From contig JBLIRR010000046.1 in assembly GCA_049472395.1 (NCBI GenBank), forward strand, positions 1 through 49,246: a stretch of DNA of 49,246 nt, given 5' to 3'. This DNA is from JBLIRR01 sp049472395 (GTDB lineage: Bacteria > SZUA-182 > DTGQ01 > JBLIRR01). Position 1 is the stretch's first letter. Each line of letters starts with the position of its first letter. A program made the position numbers and the translations under genes. This document shows positions 25,363-35,381 of this stretch, piece after piece. The notes beneath the pieces are model-generated. The model ran no database searches and was not told where the DNA came from. It worked only from the letters and a program-made list of their open reading frames with translations.

Positions 25363-25566
25363 TCAGGTCGTATACTATAGCAGCGTAATATCATAATTTA
25401 ACCAAACAATAAAAGAATAATCATTTCATTTTAAGGCAAGCTCTTTCAATCATCCCAGCATGGTACGAGCTTTTGAGACTCTATGGAGAGGGACATCTTT
25501 TTAAAAATTTTAATAAGTAAGAGCTGTAATTTTAGATAGTTAGGGCAATGAAAGAGGACGGGTATC

Positions 25567-25596
25567 TTGCAAGTTTTATGTAATTCGTATTATATT
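25567..25596 (+). promoter_or_regulatory. weak candidate promoter
   Basis: TTGCAA (25567-25572), 18-base spacer, TATATT (25591-25596). It lies 56 bases before the gene at 25653 in an otherwise featureless 290-base gap. Confidence 0.3.
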
Positions 25597-25652
25597 ATTA
25601 ATAAGTCATTAAATAAGAATAATTAATACATTAGGGAGGGGCGGTACACTAA

Positions 25653-26177
25653 ATGATACAAAAATTGGACAGTTTTTTTAGAGAATTATGTAAAAAAATT
25701 CTTAAATTTAATATCTTCTTTATTTTATTTGGTGTTTTAGGGCTTGCTATTTCTTCATTACTTACCTTTTTAATGGCTTTTTACCATATGTATGAGTTAG
25801 GAATTATGGGCTATGAAAAAATCTTTTTACATGGGCATCCTCATTTTAATGCTCATATATGCGCCATATTAGAAACCACCCTTATCGGTGTTATTCTTTT
25901 TGTATGTGCGATCGGATTATATATGTTGTTCTGGAAAGATATCAACGTGCCTGACTGGCTTAAAATCAGCACTGTTGATGAATTAAAAGAAAGATTAGTC
26001 GGTATCATTATTACGGTTTTGGCTGTTCTTTTTTTGGAACATGTATTTTCTTGGAAGGCTGGTTGGGAACTATGTCATACCCAAGGTTTGTTAATGATTT
26101 CTGTGAGCATAGCACTCGTGATAATAGTTCTTATTTTCTATATTAAAGTACTTATTTCAGCAATACATCACCATTGA
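25653..26177 (+). CDS. YqhA/UPF0114-like membrane protein
   Basis: 174 residues, four hydrophobic helices (about 20-45, 68-92, 110-130 and 143-168). The cytoplasmic link NVPDWLKISTVDELKERLVGIIITVLAV followed by LFLEHVF matches the UPF0114 (YqhA) family block P-x-W-L..D-L-x-x-K-L. It ends in HHH. The family is uncharacterised; inner-membrane location is predicted. It starts after GGGAGGGG with a 10-base spacing. The giant propeller gene follows after 81 bases in the same direction, so co-transcription is possible. Confidence 0.65.
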   Translation: MIQKLDSFFRELCKKILKFNIFFILFGVLGLAISSLLTFLMAFYHMYELGIMGYEKIFLHGHPHFNAHICAILETTLIGVILFVCAIGLYMLFWKDINVPDWLKISTVDELKERLVGIIITVLAVLFLEHVFSWKAGWELCHTQGLLMISVSIALVIIVLIFYIKVLISAIHHH

Positions 26178-26258
26178 TGCTGTCTTGTTTTTATGGTGAA
26201 TAATAGGTAAATATTATATCTGATTTGATAAGGGCATCTTCATCAAGGAGTTGAATCA

Positions 26259-29200
26259 ATGAGTTTGATGGATCAGGCATCTCTGGCTCATAAAAGAGGT
26301 GATTTCCGAGAAGAATTGAAACATACATTGATTTTAAAACGAAACCGGATGGATTTGATCTGGAGTTTTAAGGCTGGAAATGATATAACGTGTATTTGCA
26401 AGGTGAACGAATCACCCAAGAATAGACATGAAAAACAGATTATCATCGGTTCAAAGGATCATCATGTCTATTCTCTGTCTATGAATAAAGAAATCGTCTG
26501 GGAATTTGAGGCAAAGGATGAAATAACCTCTTTGCTTTCATTTGATATTACAAGTGATTTGTCTGATGAAATTATAGCAGGTTCTTTGGACAATCATATT
26601 TATATATTGAGCAGTAATGGCGACCTTCTTTGGAAATATGAATTGCCAGCAGGTGTGACATGTGTCAAGGTAATTAAAATACAGAATACAAATATTATTG
26701 TAGCCGGAACTAATTCTGGGTGTATTTATTTTGTACCTTATAATAAAAATGAAATAATTTGGGAATATGCATGTGACAGTAATTGTATAATAAACTCTCT
26801 CTGTATATCCAGGACAAAAACCCATAGTATATATTTGGGAGGAAGCACTGACAATATTATTGCAGCCACTAATAAGGGGAAAATATTTATCCTTAATTTT
26901 GGTGAAAGGAAGTTATCTTATCATTTTTCTCTTCCTGAAAAAGCAGCGGTGTATTCAATACTAGCAGAGGATATTGATGGAGATGGAGAAAATGAGATTG
27001 TCACCTGTTCCGAGTCGTGTATGGTATATATGTTGGATTGTTTCGGACGGCAAAAGTGGCAATTTCAGACAAAAGATTCAGTGTATTCGTTGCACTGTTG
27101 TGATATTAATCATGATAATTGTACGGAAATTTTAGTCGGCACCAAGGATAATCGTGTGTATGTATTAAATTCTCAAGGTGAATTTATGTGGGAATTTGAA
27201 ACTAAATTTAATGTATGGAGCATCTATGCCAGTCATGTGGTTCATCCTCTCTTTTATGATATCTTTACCGGTTTAAGCAACAGAACGGTAAATTATTATA
27301 AATTAGTCGATTTAAAACAGGTTTCCCATAGGATCGAAGAGGCGTATGTGGGTCTGTTTAGTAATCAGGAAGAAGAGCTCAAGGTCCTTGAAGATTTAAC
27401 CAAAGATGAGGACGAGTATATAAGAAGTTTTGCATTAGGCAAAGTAGTTAATTTTAGCCAGAAGACCAGATACAGAGAAAATATATATCGCTCTATAGAG
27501 AAGGGATTAATGGACTCATCTCCAATTGTGAGAAGTGAATCAGTAAAAAGTATATTTACTTTGCTCGATTATGAATTTGATCGCAGCCTTTCTATGCTGA
27601 GAGAGCTTTTAGTATACGAAAAAAACAGCGCTATACGAAATGATTTAATATTATCTATCGTCCACGCCTCTCTTCGTATTGCTCATAATAACAAAAAGAT
27701 GAAGTTATACGGACTTTTAAATTATCTTGGACAAGCATGGGAGGAACTGGATCGAAATGTTGATTATAACTTGTTTGAAAAAGCAAAGGATGATCTGCTC
27801 ACAGGAAATTATAAAATCGCCTTGGAATATTTTGAAGCCCTCTCTTATCAAAAAATAGATCTTATTTGGAAATACTCTACCTCAGGATACGTGCGTACTA
27901 TCATTTCATATGATATTGATAGTGATGGATTCTCCGAAATTATGTTTACCTCACGGGGTAATAATTTATATGTTTTGGATTATCGAGGTAATCTCAGGTG
28001 GGAGGTGAAGGGGCATTGCAATAATATCGTTATCATAGACGATAAAGGAGATGATAGGGAAGCTGATATAATTTTAGTATATGCTGATGGTACTATTCAA
28101 TTCTATTCACATGCGGGTATTAAGAAAAAAGAACTGTGCTTGAATATAAACTTTAATATTTCTAAGGCCTACTTGCTAAAGATTAAAGGGGAAGAAAGCA
28201 AATTAATATTAAATTGCAATGATAATTCAGTGTGCGTGATAGATAAAGATGGGGAAATGATATGGAAATTTATAAGCAGGTTTCCGGTGAACACTATTTT
28301 TACGTTTGATCTTGATGGAGATGAAACAGAGGAGATTATTATCGGAACGAGATTTGGTCAGATCACTGTGTTTGATTATACAGGGAAGGAGCTATGGACG
28401 TATACCTGCGAACAGGAATGTGACATTGAGGTTGTGAATGCCGTCCATGCAAAAGACATGAGAGATATCCTCATCCTTATCGGAGGTGGTGAAAAGATAT
28501 GGACACTCAATAAAAGAGGCCAATTTCAATGGGAATACACTATCGGCACAAGTGGGGTCAATAATATTTATGCTATTGACATTAATGATGATTTTTATCC
28601 TGAAATAATAGTGGGAGTTCAGGACAAGAAAATCTTCGTCTTTGATTATCAAGGACGACTTCTCTATAAAATAAAAACACCGTCACCGATTCGTGGGATT
28701 TCCTGTGGCGACCTTGATAATGATGGACATAACGAACTTGTCGTAGGTGGTGATGATGAGAATGTGTATTGCTATAGAATTATGTATAGAGAGGAGCTTG
28801 AAGATTACATAGAGGAGGCGAAGAAGAGATTAAAGAAAATTGAAGGAAAGGCTCGTTTTAAAAGAGTTTCTGTATTTACCTATATAAAAAATACGCTTGA
28901 AAGTAAGGTCAATAATCAGAAGATTATTCTGAATGGTTTTTTGGGAAGTGGGAGGAGTGAAATTTTATGGGAAATTAACGCAGGAGATTTAGGAGAAAAT
29001 TATCTCCCTATTTATTTCCCTTTTAATTATTTAAAGTTTAAAGACACGCCCACATTCCTCTCGAAATTTGTAGAGATAATAACGAAAGGACTTCATAGAA
29101 GAGAGATACATATCCCCTTATTCCCCAGGGATAAATTTTTAGAGGATTATCACGCAGCATTTAAAAATTTTTTAGAGGCTGCGGTGCAAAAAATACCGAG

Positions 29201-31631
29201 GAATAAAAAGGTCATCTTATTGCTTGATAACTACCGTGCCATTGAGAATTCCCTCTACGAAGGGATACTTGATGATGGCATATTCTACCTATTTTCAAAA
29301 ATGCTCGATACTAAAAAGTTTGCATTTATATCGAGCATATCTCCAGATATTCTTGAGAATGCCCATCAAAGTAAGAGTAAAGATTTTTTGCTGAGCGAGA
29401 CAGCTATTTTAGATATTAATTATATAGATAAGTATGAAGCGGAAAAGGGATTAAGAGAGCGGTTATCAGATTATGTCGAGGATTGTTACCCCTTGATTGA
29501 TAAAATTATTGAATTGTCAGCATCTCATGCATTCTTAATACAGATGATCTTAGCAGAAGTAATAAAATATCTTCAGGAAAAGCCAAATAAAACGATAAAT
29601 AAAAGTGATTGGGGGCATATTATCGATAATATATTAGCAACAAAAGAGCCGGCTCTCATGCGGCCATGGGATACGTGTTCATGTTACGATAAATTAGTAT
29701 TAACCGCGCTTGCCATGTCACCGGATAATATGGCAACCTGTAGAGAGATAAGGGAAAACCTTGGCATTTTTGGCAATTTGATTACCAACGGGAAATTGAC
29801 TACCATATTAAGGAATTCTGTAAAGAGAGGTATAGTAAAGGATAGATACGGTACAGATGAAATAAAATATTCTTTTACAGTGCCATTATTACTCCTGTGG
29901 GTGAAAAAGAACAAATCCATATTGCAAATAATTAACGAATATTCTGTATCACTATTAAAAGATGTGCCTATTAAACAATTTATAGCGTTTAATAAGCAGT
30001 TAAAGCTCCATATAAAGAGCGATGTGTTTTTGCAGAGCATCAATTTTGATTTAGAAAGGTGGGACCAGCTTATTGAGTTCTGTAGAAAGTGGATTGCCCT
30101 TACAGAAAAAAAATCTCATAAAGAAGGAATGATTATTGATCTTACTTTATTGTCAAAGCTTGTAAAGCTTCTGGCCCGAATATTCGGATTTTCAATCGTT
30201 GATTCCTATACTTCGCCAGAGCTTACCTTTTATCGATTTGAAACCCCAACCTTACGATTGAAAAAATTGCATGGTTTGACCTTGATATGTTTTCATAAAA
30301 TACAACTTACAAAAAAGGATTTCAATACCCTCATGTATCGAATTACCACTGATCTTGGAGATGCAGAAAAGGTTTTTTTAGTCCTTATGCTCGATGATTC
30401 TCCAATATTTGAAAATCGTTGTAAAGATTCAAAAATGGATCTCGTAGTCCTTAAAAACAGGGATATATTAAATATTTTATTTTCTCCGGACTACCTTAAG
30501 GCCTTGATGGATCAAGTGATTTTAAGACAGATCAGTTTTGTCGATATATCTCCCTATGAGACTATGGGCCCGGCGACAAACATGTTTTTTGGCAGGTTGG
30601 AGGAGATACGAACAATCTTGCAGAATTCTCATAAATGTTTTGCTCTTATTGGCTCAAGACGGCTTGGAAAGACCTCTCTGATGCTTAAAATCCATCATCA
30701 GGTCTCAAGGAATAAAAAATTGCAGACATTATATCTTGACTGTTCTCTCTATAATTTGGACAGATCATTATTTCGTAAATCAAACTTGTTACTACGATTC
30801 TGTAATGATGTGTTGGCAGGATTAGGCTTTGAGTCTGAGAATATTGAAGATATTCGGGATTTTAAGACATATATAATTAATAATTGCAAAAAAGAAAATA
30901 AAAGAGTAGCATTATTCTTGGATGAAATAGATGGACTACTTGCGCTCGATAAAGAAGAAAATGGTCTTCTTTTTAGCACATTTAGAGCGCTTTATCATGA
31001 AAAATATTTAACACTTGTTATTGCTGGGTACGAGGAGTTGTTTTTAAGAACAAAAGATATTCAGTCTCCATTATTCAATTTTTTACAGACAATTCGTCTT
31101 ACGCCGCTGGATAAGACTTCTGCCGGCAAGCTTATTGTCGAACCAATGCGGGAATTAAGCATTGAATTCGATGAAACCTGGCCGATCGTAGAAGAGACAT
31201 GTAATATTACTAATTGTTTTCCTAATCTTATTCAGGATTTGTGTGGCCGGTTGATAAGGTTGATTGCAAAGAAAAATAGGCATAAAATATATTTATCAGA
31301 TATTGAAGAGATAGAGGATGATCCGGAATTTCAAAATTATATAATTGATATGTTCTTTTATAACTTGAGCACATTAGGCAAAATTATTGTATTATTAATC
31401 ATAGATACGCAAGAGTTTGATGCGTATCATATACATGGGAAACTTCGTTCTGTGGGCATAGAATTAAAACAGACCCAATTGTCCGATGAAATTGATAAAA
31501 TTGTATTAAGCTCTCTTATTACACGAGTAAAAACAAAATATCGATTCACCTTATCGAGATTCCCCATAATTTTTAAGAATATTATGGAACCAAAACTATT
31601 ATTAAAACAACTTATTAAAGAGGTTAAATAG
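26259..31631 (+). CDS. 1790-residue double beta-propeller, HEAT/TPR-like and dual-NTPase protein (STAND-like)
   Basis: Domains in order: propeller 1 (about 30-350) with FG-GAP/PQQ-like blades (IIIGSKDHHVYSL, DIDGDGENEIVTC, ILVGTKDNRVYVLNSQGE); HEAT-like helices (about 365-480) with ALGKVVNFS and SIFTLLDYE; a short TPR-like hairpin (505-530); propeller 2 (about 530-845) with DIDSDGFSEIMFTS, DLDGDETEEIIIGT and DLDNDGHNELVVGG; NTPase 1 (870-1110) with imperfect Walker A GFLGSGRSE (893-901) and VILLLDN (985-991); a winged-helix-like part (1130-1220); an unassigned region (1290-1430); NTPase 2 with GSRRLGKTS (1465-1473) and VALFLDEID (1550-1558); and a C-terminal winged-helix-like end. There is no signal peptide, so it is cytoplasmic. 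AAGGAG precedes the start. The architecture fits a ligand-sensing switch; the effector is unknown. Confidence 0.75.
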   Translation: MSLMDQASLAHKRGDFREELKHTLILKRNRMDLIWSFKAGNDITCICKVNESPKNRHEKQIIIGSKDHHVYSLSMNKEIVWEFEAKDEITSLLSFDITSDLSDEIIAGSLDNHIYILSSNGDLLWKYELPAGVTCVKVIKIQNTNIIVAGTNSGCIYFVPYNKNEIIWEYACDSNCIINSLCISRTKTHSIYLGGSTDNIIAATNKGKIFILNFGERKLSYHFSLPEKAAVYSILAEDIDGDGENEIVTCSESCMVYMLDCFGRQKWQFQTKDSVYSLHCCDINHDNCTEILVGTKDNRVYVLNSQGEFMWEFETKFNVWSIYASHVVHPLFYDIFTGLSNRTVNYYKLVDLKQVSHRIEEAYVGLFSNQEEELKVLEDLTKDEDEYIRSFALGKVVNFSQKTRYRENIYRSIEKGLMDSSPIVRSESVKSIFTLLDYEFDRSLSMLRELLVYEKNSAIRNDLILSIVHASLRIAHNNKKMKLYGLLNYLGQAWEELDRNVDYNLFEKAKDDLLTGNYKIALEYFEALSYQKIDLIWKYSTSGYVRTIISYDIDSDGFSEIMFTSRGNNLYVLDYRGNLRWEVKGHCNNIVIIDDKGDDREADIILVYADGTIQFYSHAGIKKKELCLNINFNISKAYLLKIKGEESKLILNCNDNSVCVIDKDGEMIWKFISRFPVNTIFTFDLDGDETEEIIIGTRFGQITVFDYTGKELWTYTCEQECDIEVVNAVHAKDMRDILILIGGGEKIWTLNKRGQFQWEYTIGTSGVNNIYAIDINDDFYPEIIVGVQDKKIFVFDYQGRLLYKIKTPSPIRGISCGDLDNDGHNELVVGGDDENVYCYRIMYREELEDYIEEAKKRLKKIEGKARFKRVSVFTYIKNTLESKVNNQKIILNGFLGSGRSEILWEINAGDLGENYLPIYFPFNYLKFKDTPTFLSKFVEIITKGLHRREIHIPLFPRDKFLEDYHAAFKNFLEAAVQKIPRNKKVILLLDNYRAIENSLYEGILDDGIFYLFSKMLDTKKFAFISSISPDILENAHQSKSKDFLLSETAILDINYIDKYEAEKGLRERLSDYVEDCYPLIDKIIELSASHAFLIQMILAEVIKYLQEKPNKTINKSDWGHIIDNILATKEPALMRPWDTCSCYDKLVLTALAMSPDNMATCREIRENLGIFGNLITNGKLTTILRNSVKRGIVKDRYGTDEIKYSFTVPLLLLWVKKNKSILQIINEYSVSLLKDVPIKQFIAFNKQLKLHIKSDVFLQSINFDLERWDQLIEFCRKWIALTEKKSHKEGMIIDLTLLSKLVKLLARIFGFSIVDSYTSPELTFYRFETPTLRLKKLHGLTLICFHKIQLTKKDFNTLMYRITTDLGDAEKVFLVLMLDDSPIFENRCKDSKMDLVVLKNRDILNILFSPDYLKALMDQVILRQISFVDISPYETMGPATNMFFGRLEEIRTILQNSHKCFALIGSRRLGKTSLMLKIHHQVSRNKKLQTLYLDCSLYNLDRSLFRKSNLLLRFCNDVLAGLGFESENIEDIRDFKTYIINNCKKENKRVALFLDEIDGLLALDKEENGLLFSTFRALYHEKYLTLVIAGYEELFLRTKDIQSPLFNFLQTIRLTPLDKTSAGKLIVEPMRELSIEFDETWPIVEETCNITNCFPNLIQDLCGRLIRLIAKKNRHKIYLSDIEEIEDDPEFQNYIIDMFFYNLSTLGKIIVLLIIDTQEFDAYHIHGKLRSVGIELKQTQLSDEIDKIVLSSLITRVKTKYRFTLSRFPIIFKNIMEPKLLLKQLIKEVK

Positions 31632-31634
31632 AAA

Positions 31635-32789
31635 ATGGCTGATGTTGAGAATTGCTTTAAATATTTAGGTCCTCTTGATCCTGATAGAGATAAAGAAGTA
31701 ATTATCTGTCGCACAGAAGATAGTGAGGAAATATTGGCTGGCATTAAGAATTCTAATTATCACGCGGTGATTGCCCCTCGACAAACGGGAAAAACAACTA
31801 TTTTTTTGCATTTAATAAATGAGATTCGCAAATCTCTCTTATTATATAAACCTCTGTATATATCCTTTGAAAATATGCAGAATCTTGATCAGGCAGGCTT
31901 TTATAGAGCACTTGTAAAGAAAATTTTGGTACAACTTGAGAACAGCTTTGTGTTTGATTCAAAACTGATTAAAGAAAAGGGGGGAAATCTTAATAATAAT
32001 CTGGATTTTGTGGAATATTTATTTTTATTAGCAGATACTAAATTTACTCTTAAGACTCGAAAAGTTGAAAAAGTTGAAGCATCCCATATAGATTTTGGGC
32101 GCAATGACTATAACCAGAAGGGACATAATTTTAAATTTGTAATATTTTTTGATGAGATTGACGCTATTGAGACCAATTTAATCAAGGATTTTATCCTGAC
32201 AATAAGAAGTATTTTCATTGAGAGAAATATTCAGCCTCAATTTAATTCATATATTATTTTAATGGCTGGAGTAGCTGATCTTGCTGATCTGACGTTAGGT
32301 AAGAATTCCCCCTTTAATATTGCCCGAATTATTCATCTGAGGGATTTTTTTGAAGAGGAGGTAATAAAGATGGTGAATGAGGCCTTTCACTATCTTGGAA
32401 TAAATTATGAGAGCAGTCTCCCAAAACTTTTGTTTGACAATACCAAGGGGCATCCTTATATGACTCAAGTTTTGTGCGGAAGGATGGTTGATGATCTTAT
32501 TAAATTTCAAAAAGAGAGACTAAATAAGGATGATTTATATAATAAGATAGATGATCTTGTGATTAACGGAGATATCAATCTTAGATCTACGTTAGAGAAG
32601 CTTAATAAAGATGAGGATTTGAAGGAAGTAGTGGTAAGTATTATTCAAGGTGAAAAGATTTCATTTAACCGGAGCCTGCAGATTGTCTATCAACTGGAAC
32701 TCGCGGGTGCTATCAGAAACGAAAATGGATTGTGCAGAATCAGAAATCCCATTTGTGAACGCTTTTTGAGTTCAGTATTTAATCTTTAA
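31635..32789 (+). CDS. AAA/STAND-like ATPase paired with the giant propeller protein
   Basis: 384 residues. An N-terminal strand and helix precede Walker A APRQTGKTT (47-55). Walker B is VIFFDEIDAIE (about residues 173-183). Later come RIIHLRDFFEEEVIKMVNEAF and KGHPYMTQVLCGRMVDDLI, the layout of the AAA-like domain found in STAND-type signalling ATPases. NTPase 2 of the upstream protein ends in the similar FPNLIQDLCGRLI, so the two are related. A C-terminal winged-helix-like segment (about 310-380) follows. It starts 3 bases after the upstream stop and must be co-translated with it. No sensor or effector domain of its own is visible, so it probably works with the giant protein. It ends 12 bases from motB, which is convergent. 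Confidence 0.8.
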   Translation: MADVENCFKYLGPLDPDRDKEVIICRTEDSEEILAGIKNSNYHAVIAPRQTGKTTIFLHLINEIRKSLLLYKPLYISFENMQNLDQAGFYRALVKKILVQLENSFVFDSKLIKEKGGNLNNNLDFVEYLFLLADTKFTLKTRKVEKVEASHIDFGRNDYNQKGHNFKFVIFFDEIDAIETNLIKDFILTIRSIFIERNIQPQFNSYIILMAGVADLADLTLGKNSPFNIARIIHLRDFFEEEVIKMVNEAFHYLGINYESSLPKLLFDNTKGHPYMTQVLCGRMVDDLIKFQKERLNKDDLYNKIDDLVINGDINLRSTLEKLNKDEDLKEVVVSIIQGEKISFNRSLQIVYQLELAGAIRNENGLCRIRNPICERFLSSVFNL

Positions 32790-32800
32790 AGAATAGCATA

Positions 32801-33619
32801 TTAAGGAATGAGAAAAAGAAAGTTTACCCTTCTATTTTTCGCCCGGTTTTCAGAAGTAGTATTGGGAAGAAGAGGACGTGTATCTGCATAACCAACTGCG
32901 GTAAAAAATTCAGGAGGCAGATGGTATTTTTCGATCAAGAGGCGCACGACTGAGCTTGCCCGCGCTGCAGAAAGCTCCCAATTGGAGGGGAATATGTCAG
33001 TATGAATGGGTAGATTATCAGTATGTCCTTCTATCATAATCTCATAGCTCGGATGCCTTTTTATAACTAAGGCAATTTTATCAAGCACATCTATTCCACC
33101 CTTAATTATCTCTGCTTTTCCTAGTGGAAAGAGAAGTTCTCCCTTAATTTTTAATAATACTCCCCTATCAACAGGGCTTATTTCAATATCTTCCCCCAGT
33201 TCTAAATGTCTTACGGATTCGTCGAGTTCAGACATTATTTCTTTCTTTTCCTCTTCGATAAGATCTTTCAGGGCCGGAGTTTTTTCGGACGGCGGGTTAT
33301 CAGCCTTCTCATCTTTATCCTTATCCTTATTTTTCCCCTTCTCAGTGTCATCTGAGGTCATTTGCGATGCAGGATTGAGCCTTAGTATGGATGTGCCCGT
33401 TTTGTCCAAGACTGTTTCTTTTTTTCTTTTTACCCCGAAAGCATTCTGCATAGACAAGACCATTGCGCGATATTTCATCATATCAGTATTAGAGAAAGAA
33501 AAAAGTAAGACAAAAAAACAGAGGAGCAGGCAGTTCAAATCCGCAAATGTCACCATCCATTTGGGCGTACCATGCCCTCTGGATTCGCCGCTTTCTTGAT
33601 TAAGGCTCTCATCTTCCAT
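32801..33619 (-). CDS. motB: flagellar motor stator protein MotB
   Basis: 272 residues. The single transmembrane helix carries the proton-conducting Asp27 in WMVTFADLNCLLLCFFVLL. A charged linker (about 65-110, Lys/Asp-rich) leads to the periplasmic OmpA-like domain that grips peptidoglycan: LLFPLGKAEI, IEGHTDNLPI, NWELSAARASSVVRLLI and NRRVNFLFL. The residues after Asp27 (Asn-Cys) replace the more usual Met-Thr. Three bases separate motA's stop from its start. Together with MotA it forms the ion-driven stator of the flagellar motor. No other flagellar gene is in the window. Confidence 0.94.
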   Translation of the reverse strand: MEDESLNQESGESRGHGTPKWMVTFADLNCLLLCFFVLLFSFSNTDMMKYRAMVLSMQNAFGVKRKKETVLDKTGTSILRLNPASQMTSDDTEKGKNKDKDKDEKADNPPSEKTPALKDLIEEEKKEIMSELDESVRHLELGEDIEISPVDRGVLLKIKGELLFPLGKAEIIKGGIDVLDKIALVIKRHPSYEIMIEGHTDNLPIHTDIFPSNWELSAARASSVVRLLIEKYHLPPEFFTAVGYADTRPLLPNTTSENRAKNRRVNFLFLIP

Positions 33620-33622
33620 GAT

Positions 33623-34447
33623 TTAATTAAATCCTGCTACAATTCTAAATTGGGGTTCTATGAAGGAGAGGAGCCTCCCTTCAATGATAGTCGGATGCTC
33701 GCCATCAATAATTCCTTCTATGCCGGAGACGATAATTCTTTTGTTTGTGACTTCTTGTTCGCTCCTGAATTTTAGTTTATCAGCAATAGGAAGTGCGATT
33801 AGATTTGCCATGAGTGCGCCATATAAAGTTGTAAGCAATGCCACTGCCATTGCAGGACCGATGGAGGAAGGATTCGATAAATTGCTAAGCATCTGCACTA
33901 AGCCAATAAGCGTTCCGATCATGCCGAAGGCTGGTGCAGCATCTGCTATCGCGATAAACATATCCTGGCCTGTCTTATGTCTACTTGCCAGATAGGCAAT
34001 ATCAAGATTAAGTATTAATGAGATCTGTTTTTTTTCAAGGCCATCAATGGCCCCTTGTAAGGCTTTTTTGACGAAGTCATCTTTTTCATCTTCAAGCGTC
34101 TCTTCCAATGATAAAAGGCCATTTTTCTTTGCCCGTTTTGCGGCTTTGACTATAAAAGATACTGTTTCAAGATTATCTTTCTGGTTTTCAAGAAATGCGT
34201 TTTTTGTTATTGTAAGCATTTCAAAGATTGTTTTTAAAGGGAACCGTATTACCGTGACACCGATTGTACCACCAATAACTATGAATACCGATGCAATATC
34301 GATGAAAATGATAGGATTCCCTCCGAACATGATACCAATGGCAACAAAAATAGTGCCTAAGGTAAGCCCTATAATAGTTGCTATATCCTTAGAGGCTAAA
34401 AATGGTATACTCGTTTTTATTTGTTCAATCGAATCAGCAATATCCAT
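33623..34447 (-). CDS. motA: flagellar motor stator protein MotA
   Basis: 274 residues from the ATG at 34447, chosen for the Shine-Dalgarno AAAGGA about 8 bases upstream and the standard MotA start; the frame is open to 34552 but upstream codons do not match. Four transmembrane helices (about 25-42, 48-68, 165-185 and 197-220). The cytoplasmic part carries the charged segment that contacts FliG, and the third and fourth helices contain ADAAPAFGMIGTLIGLVQML and GPAMAVALLTTLYGALMAN. Forms the stator with MotB, encoded directly downstream. Confidence 0.95.
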   Translation of the reverse strand: MDIADSIEQIKTSIPFLASKDIATIIGLTLGTIFVAIGIMFGGNPIIFIDIASVFIVIGGTIGVTVIRFPLKTIFEMLTITKNAFLENQKDNLETVSFIVKAAKRAKKNGLLSLEETLEDEKDDFVKKALQGAIDGLEKKQISLILNLDIAYLASRHKTGQDMFIAIADAAPAFGMIGTLIGLVQMLSNLSNPSSIGPAMAVALLTTLYGALMANLIALPIADKLKFRSEQEVTNKRIIVSGIEGIIDGEHPTIIEGRLLSFIEPQFRIVAGFN

Positions 34448-34631
34448 ATTTATTTTTCCTTTGGCCTGATATTTGTATAAGAATACTAATATGTTGATCG
34501 TCCATTGAGAAATAAATAATCGGCAAGGACCGATACATGAAATAAAGGCCAAGTAAAATCAGGGATCCCTGGACTACAAGGCAATTGGCCTCAAGTAAAA
34601 TTGCTAAAATATAAGCAGGAGAGTTCATTTT

Positions 34632-35369
34632 TTGAACGTTAAGTGGTATAATAAATTTTTTTTATCAAAAAAGAAGAAGAGCTCTGGGGTGCATAGGTAT
34701 TTTTTTGTTCATATAATAGCAGGTGCTATAATAATTTTTTTCAGTATACGCGGTTACTCTATCGCTGAGATTTATCAGCATACGGATGAGCAGGGAATAA
34801 TTCATTTTAGTAATCAGCCACTCGAAGAGACTTTCTGGGCAAGAATAAAGAGAGTCAGATCATATAAAGAGCCAACTGGGGAGAAAAGTCCCCTACTTTT
34901 TATAGAAAATATAATTGACAAGGCTTCTCGCCTTTTTAATATTGATGAAAATTTAATAAAAGCTATCATTAGGGTTGAATCTGATTTTAATCCTAATGCG
35001 ATATCTCCGGCAGGCGCGAGGGGATTGATGCAATTAATGCCATTTACCGCAGAGGAGATGAATGTGCAAAACATATTTGATCCAGAGGAAAATATTTTGG
35101 GGGGCACTAAATATTTACGGTATTTACTCGGGCGATTTAGCAATGATATTGAATTATCCCTCGCTGCATATAATGCTGGGGAAAAAGCAGTAAGGGAGAA
35201 TAATGGCATTCCTAATTATCCGGAGACCATTGATTATGTGAAGAAGGTAATAGGTGTGTATCAAGAATATTCAGGTGAAATAAAAAAGCAGATTGGGATA
35301 TATAGATTTAAGGATGAAAATAATGTGTTACATATCACGAACACTTACCCGCCCCAACATCGTCAATAA
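34632..35369 (+). CDS. membrane-anchored lytic transglycosylase (SLT family) with DUF4124-like ends
   Basis: 245 residues beginning at TTG 34632, supported by AGGAG 10 bases upstream; no ATG gives the complete N-terminus. A basic start and hydrophobic segment (about 22-45) anchor or export it. A short DUF4124-like strand pair (IYQHTDEQGIIHFSNQPLE) precedes the goose-lysozyme-like SLT domain: catalytic Glu116 in IRVESDFNP, SPAGARGLMQLMP, YNAGE and YPETIDYVKKV. The C-terminus repeats the strand motif IYRFKDENNVLHITNTYP. It cleaves peptidoglycan glycan strands with anhydro-sugar formation. Next to motAB it could open the wall for the flagellum, an inference from position only. Confidence 0.9.
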   Translation: MNVKWYNKFFLSKKKKSSGVHRYFFVHIIAGAIIIFFSIRGYSIAEIYQHTDEQGIIHFSNQPLEETFWARIKRVRSYKEPTGEKSPLLFIENIIDKASRLFNIDENLIKAIIRVESDFNPNAISPAGARGLMQLMPFTAEEMNVQNIFDPEENILGGTKYLRYLLGRFSNDIELSLAAYNAGEKAVRENNGIPNYPETIDYVKKVIGVYQEYSGEIKKQIGIYRFKDENNVLHITNTYPPQHRQ

Positions 35370-35381
35370 GCTCCGCACTGT

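Noticed and set aside
34434..34628. 64-codon - strand frame upstream of motA
   Set aside because: It overlaps the motA start and ribosome site, does not resemble FlbD or other short flagellar proteins, and has no Shine-Dalgarno.
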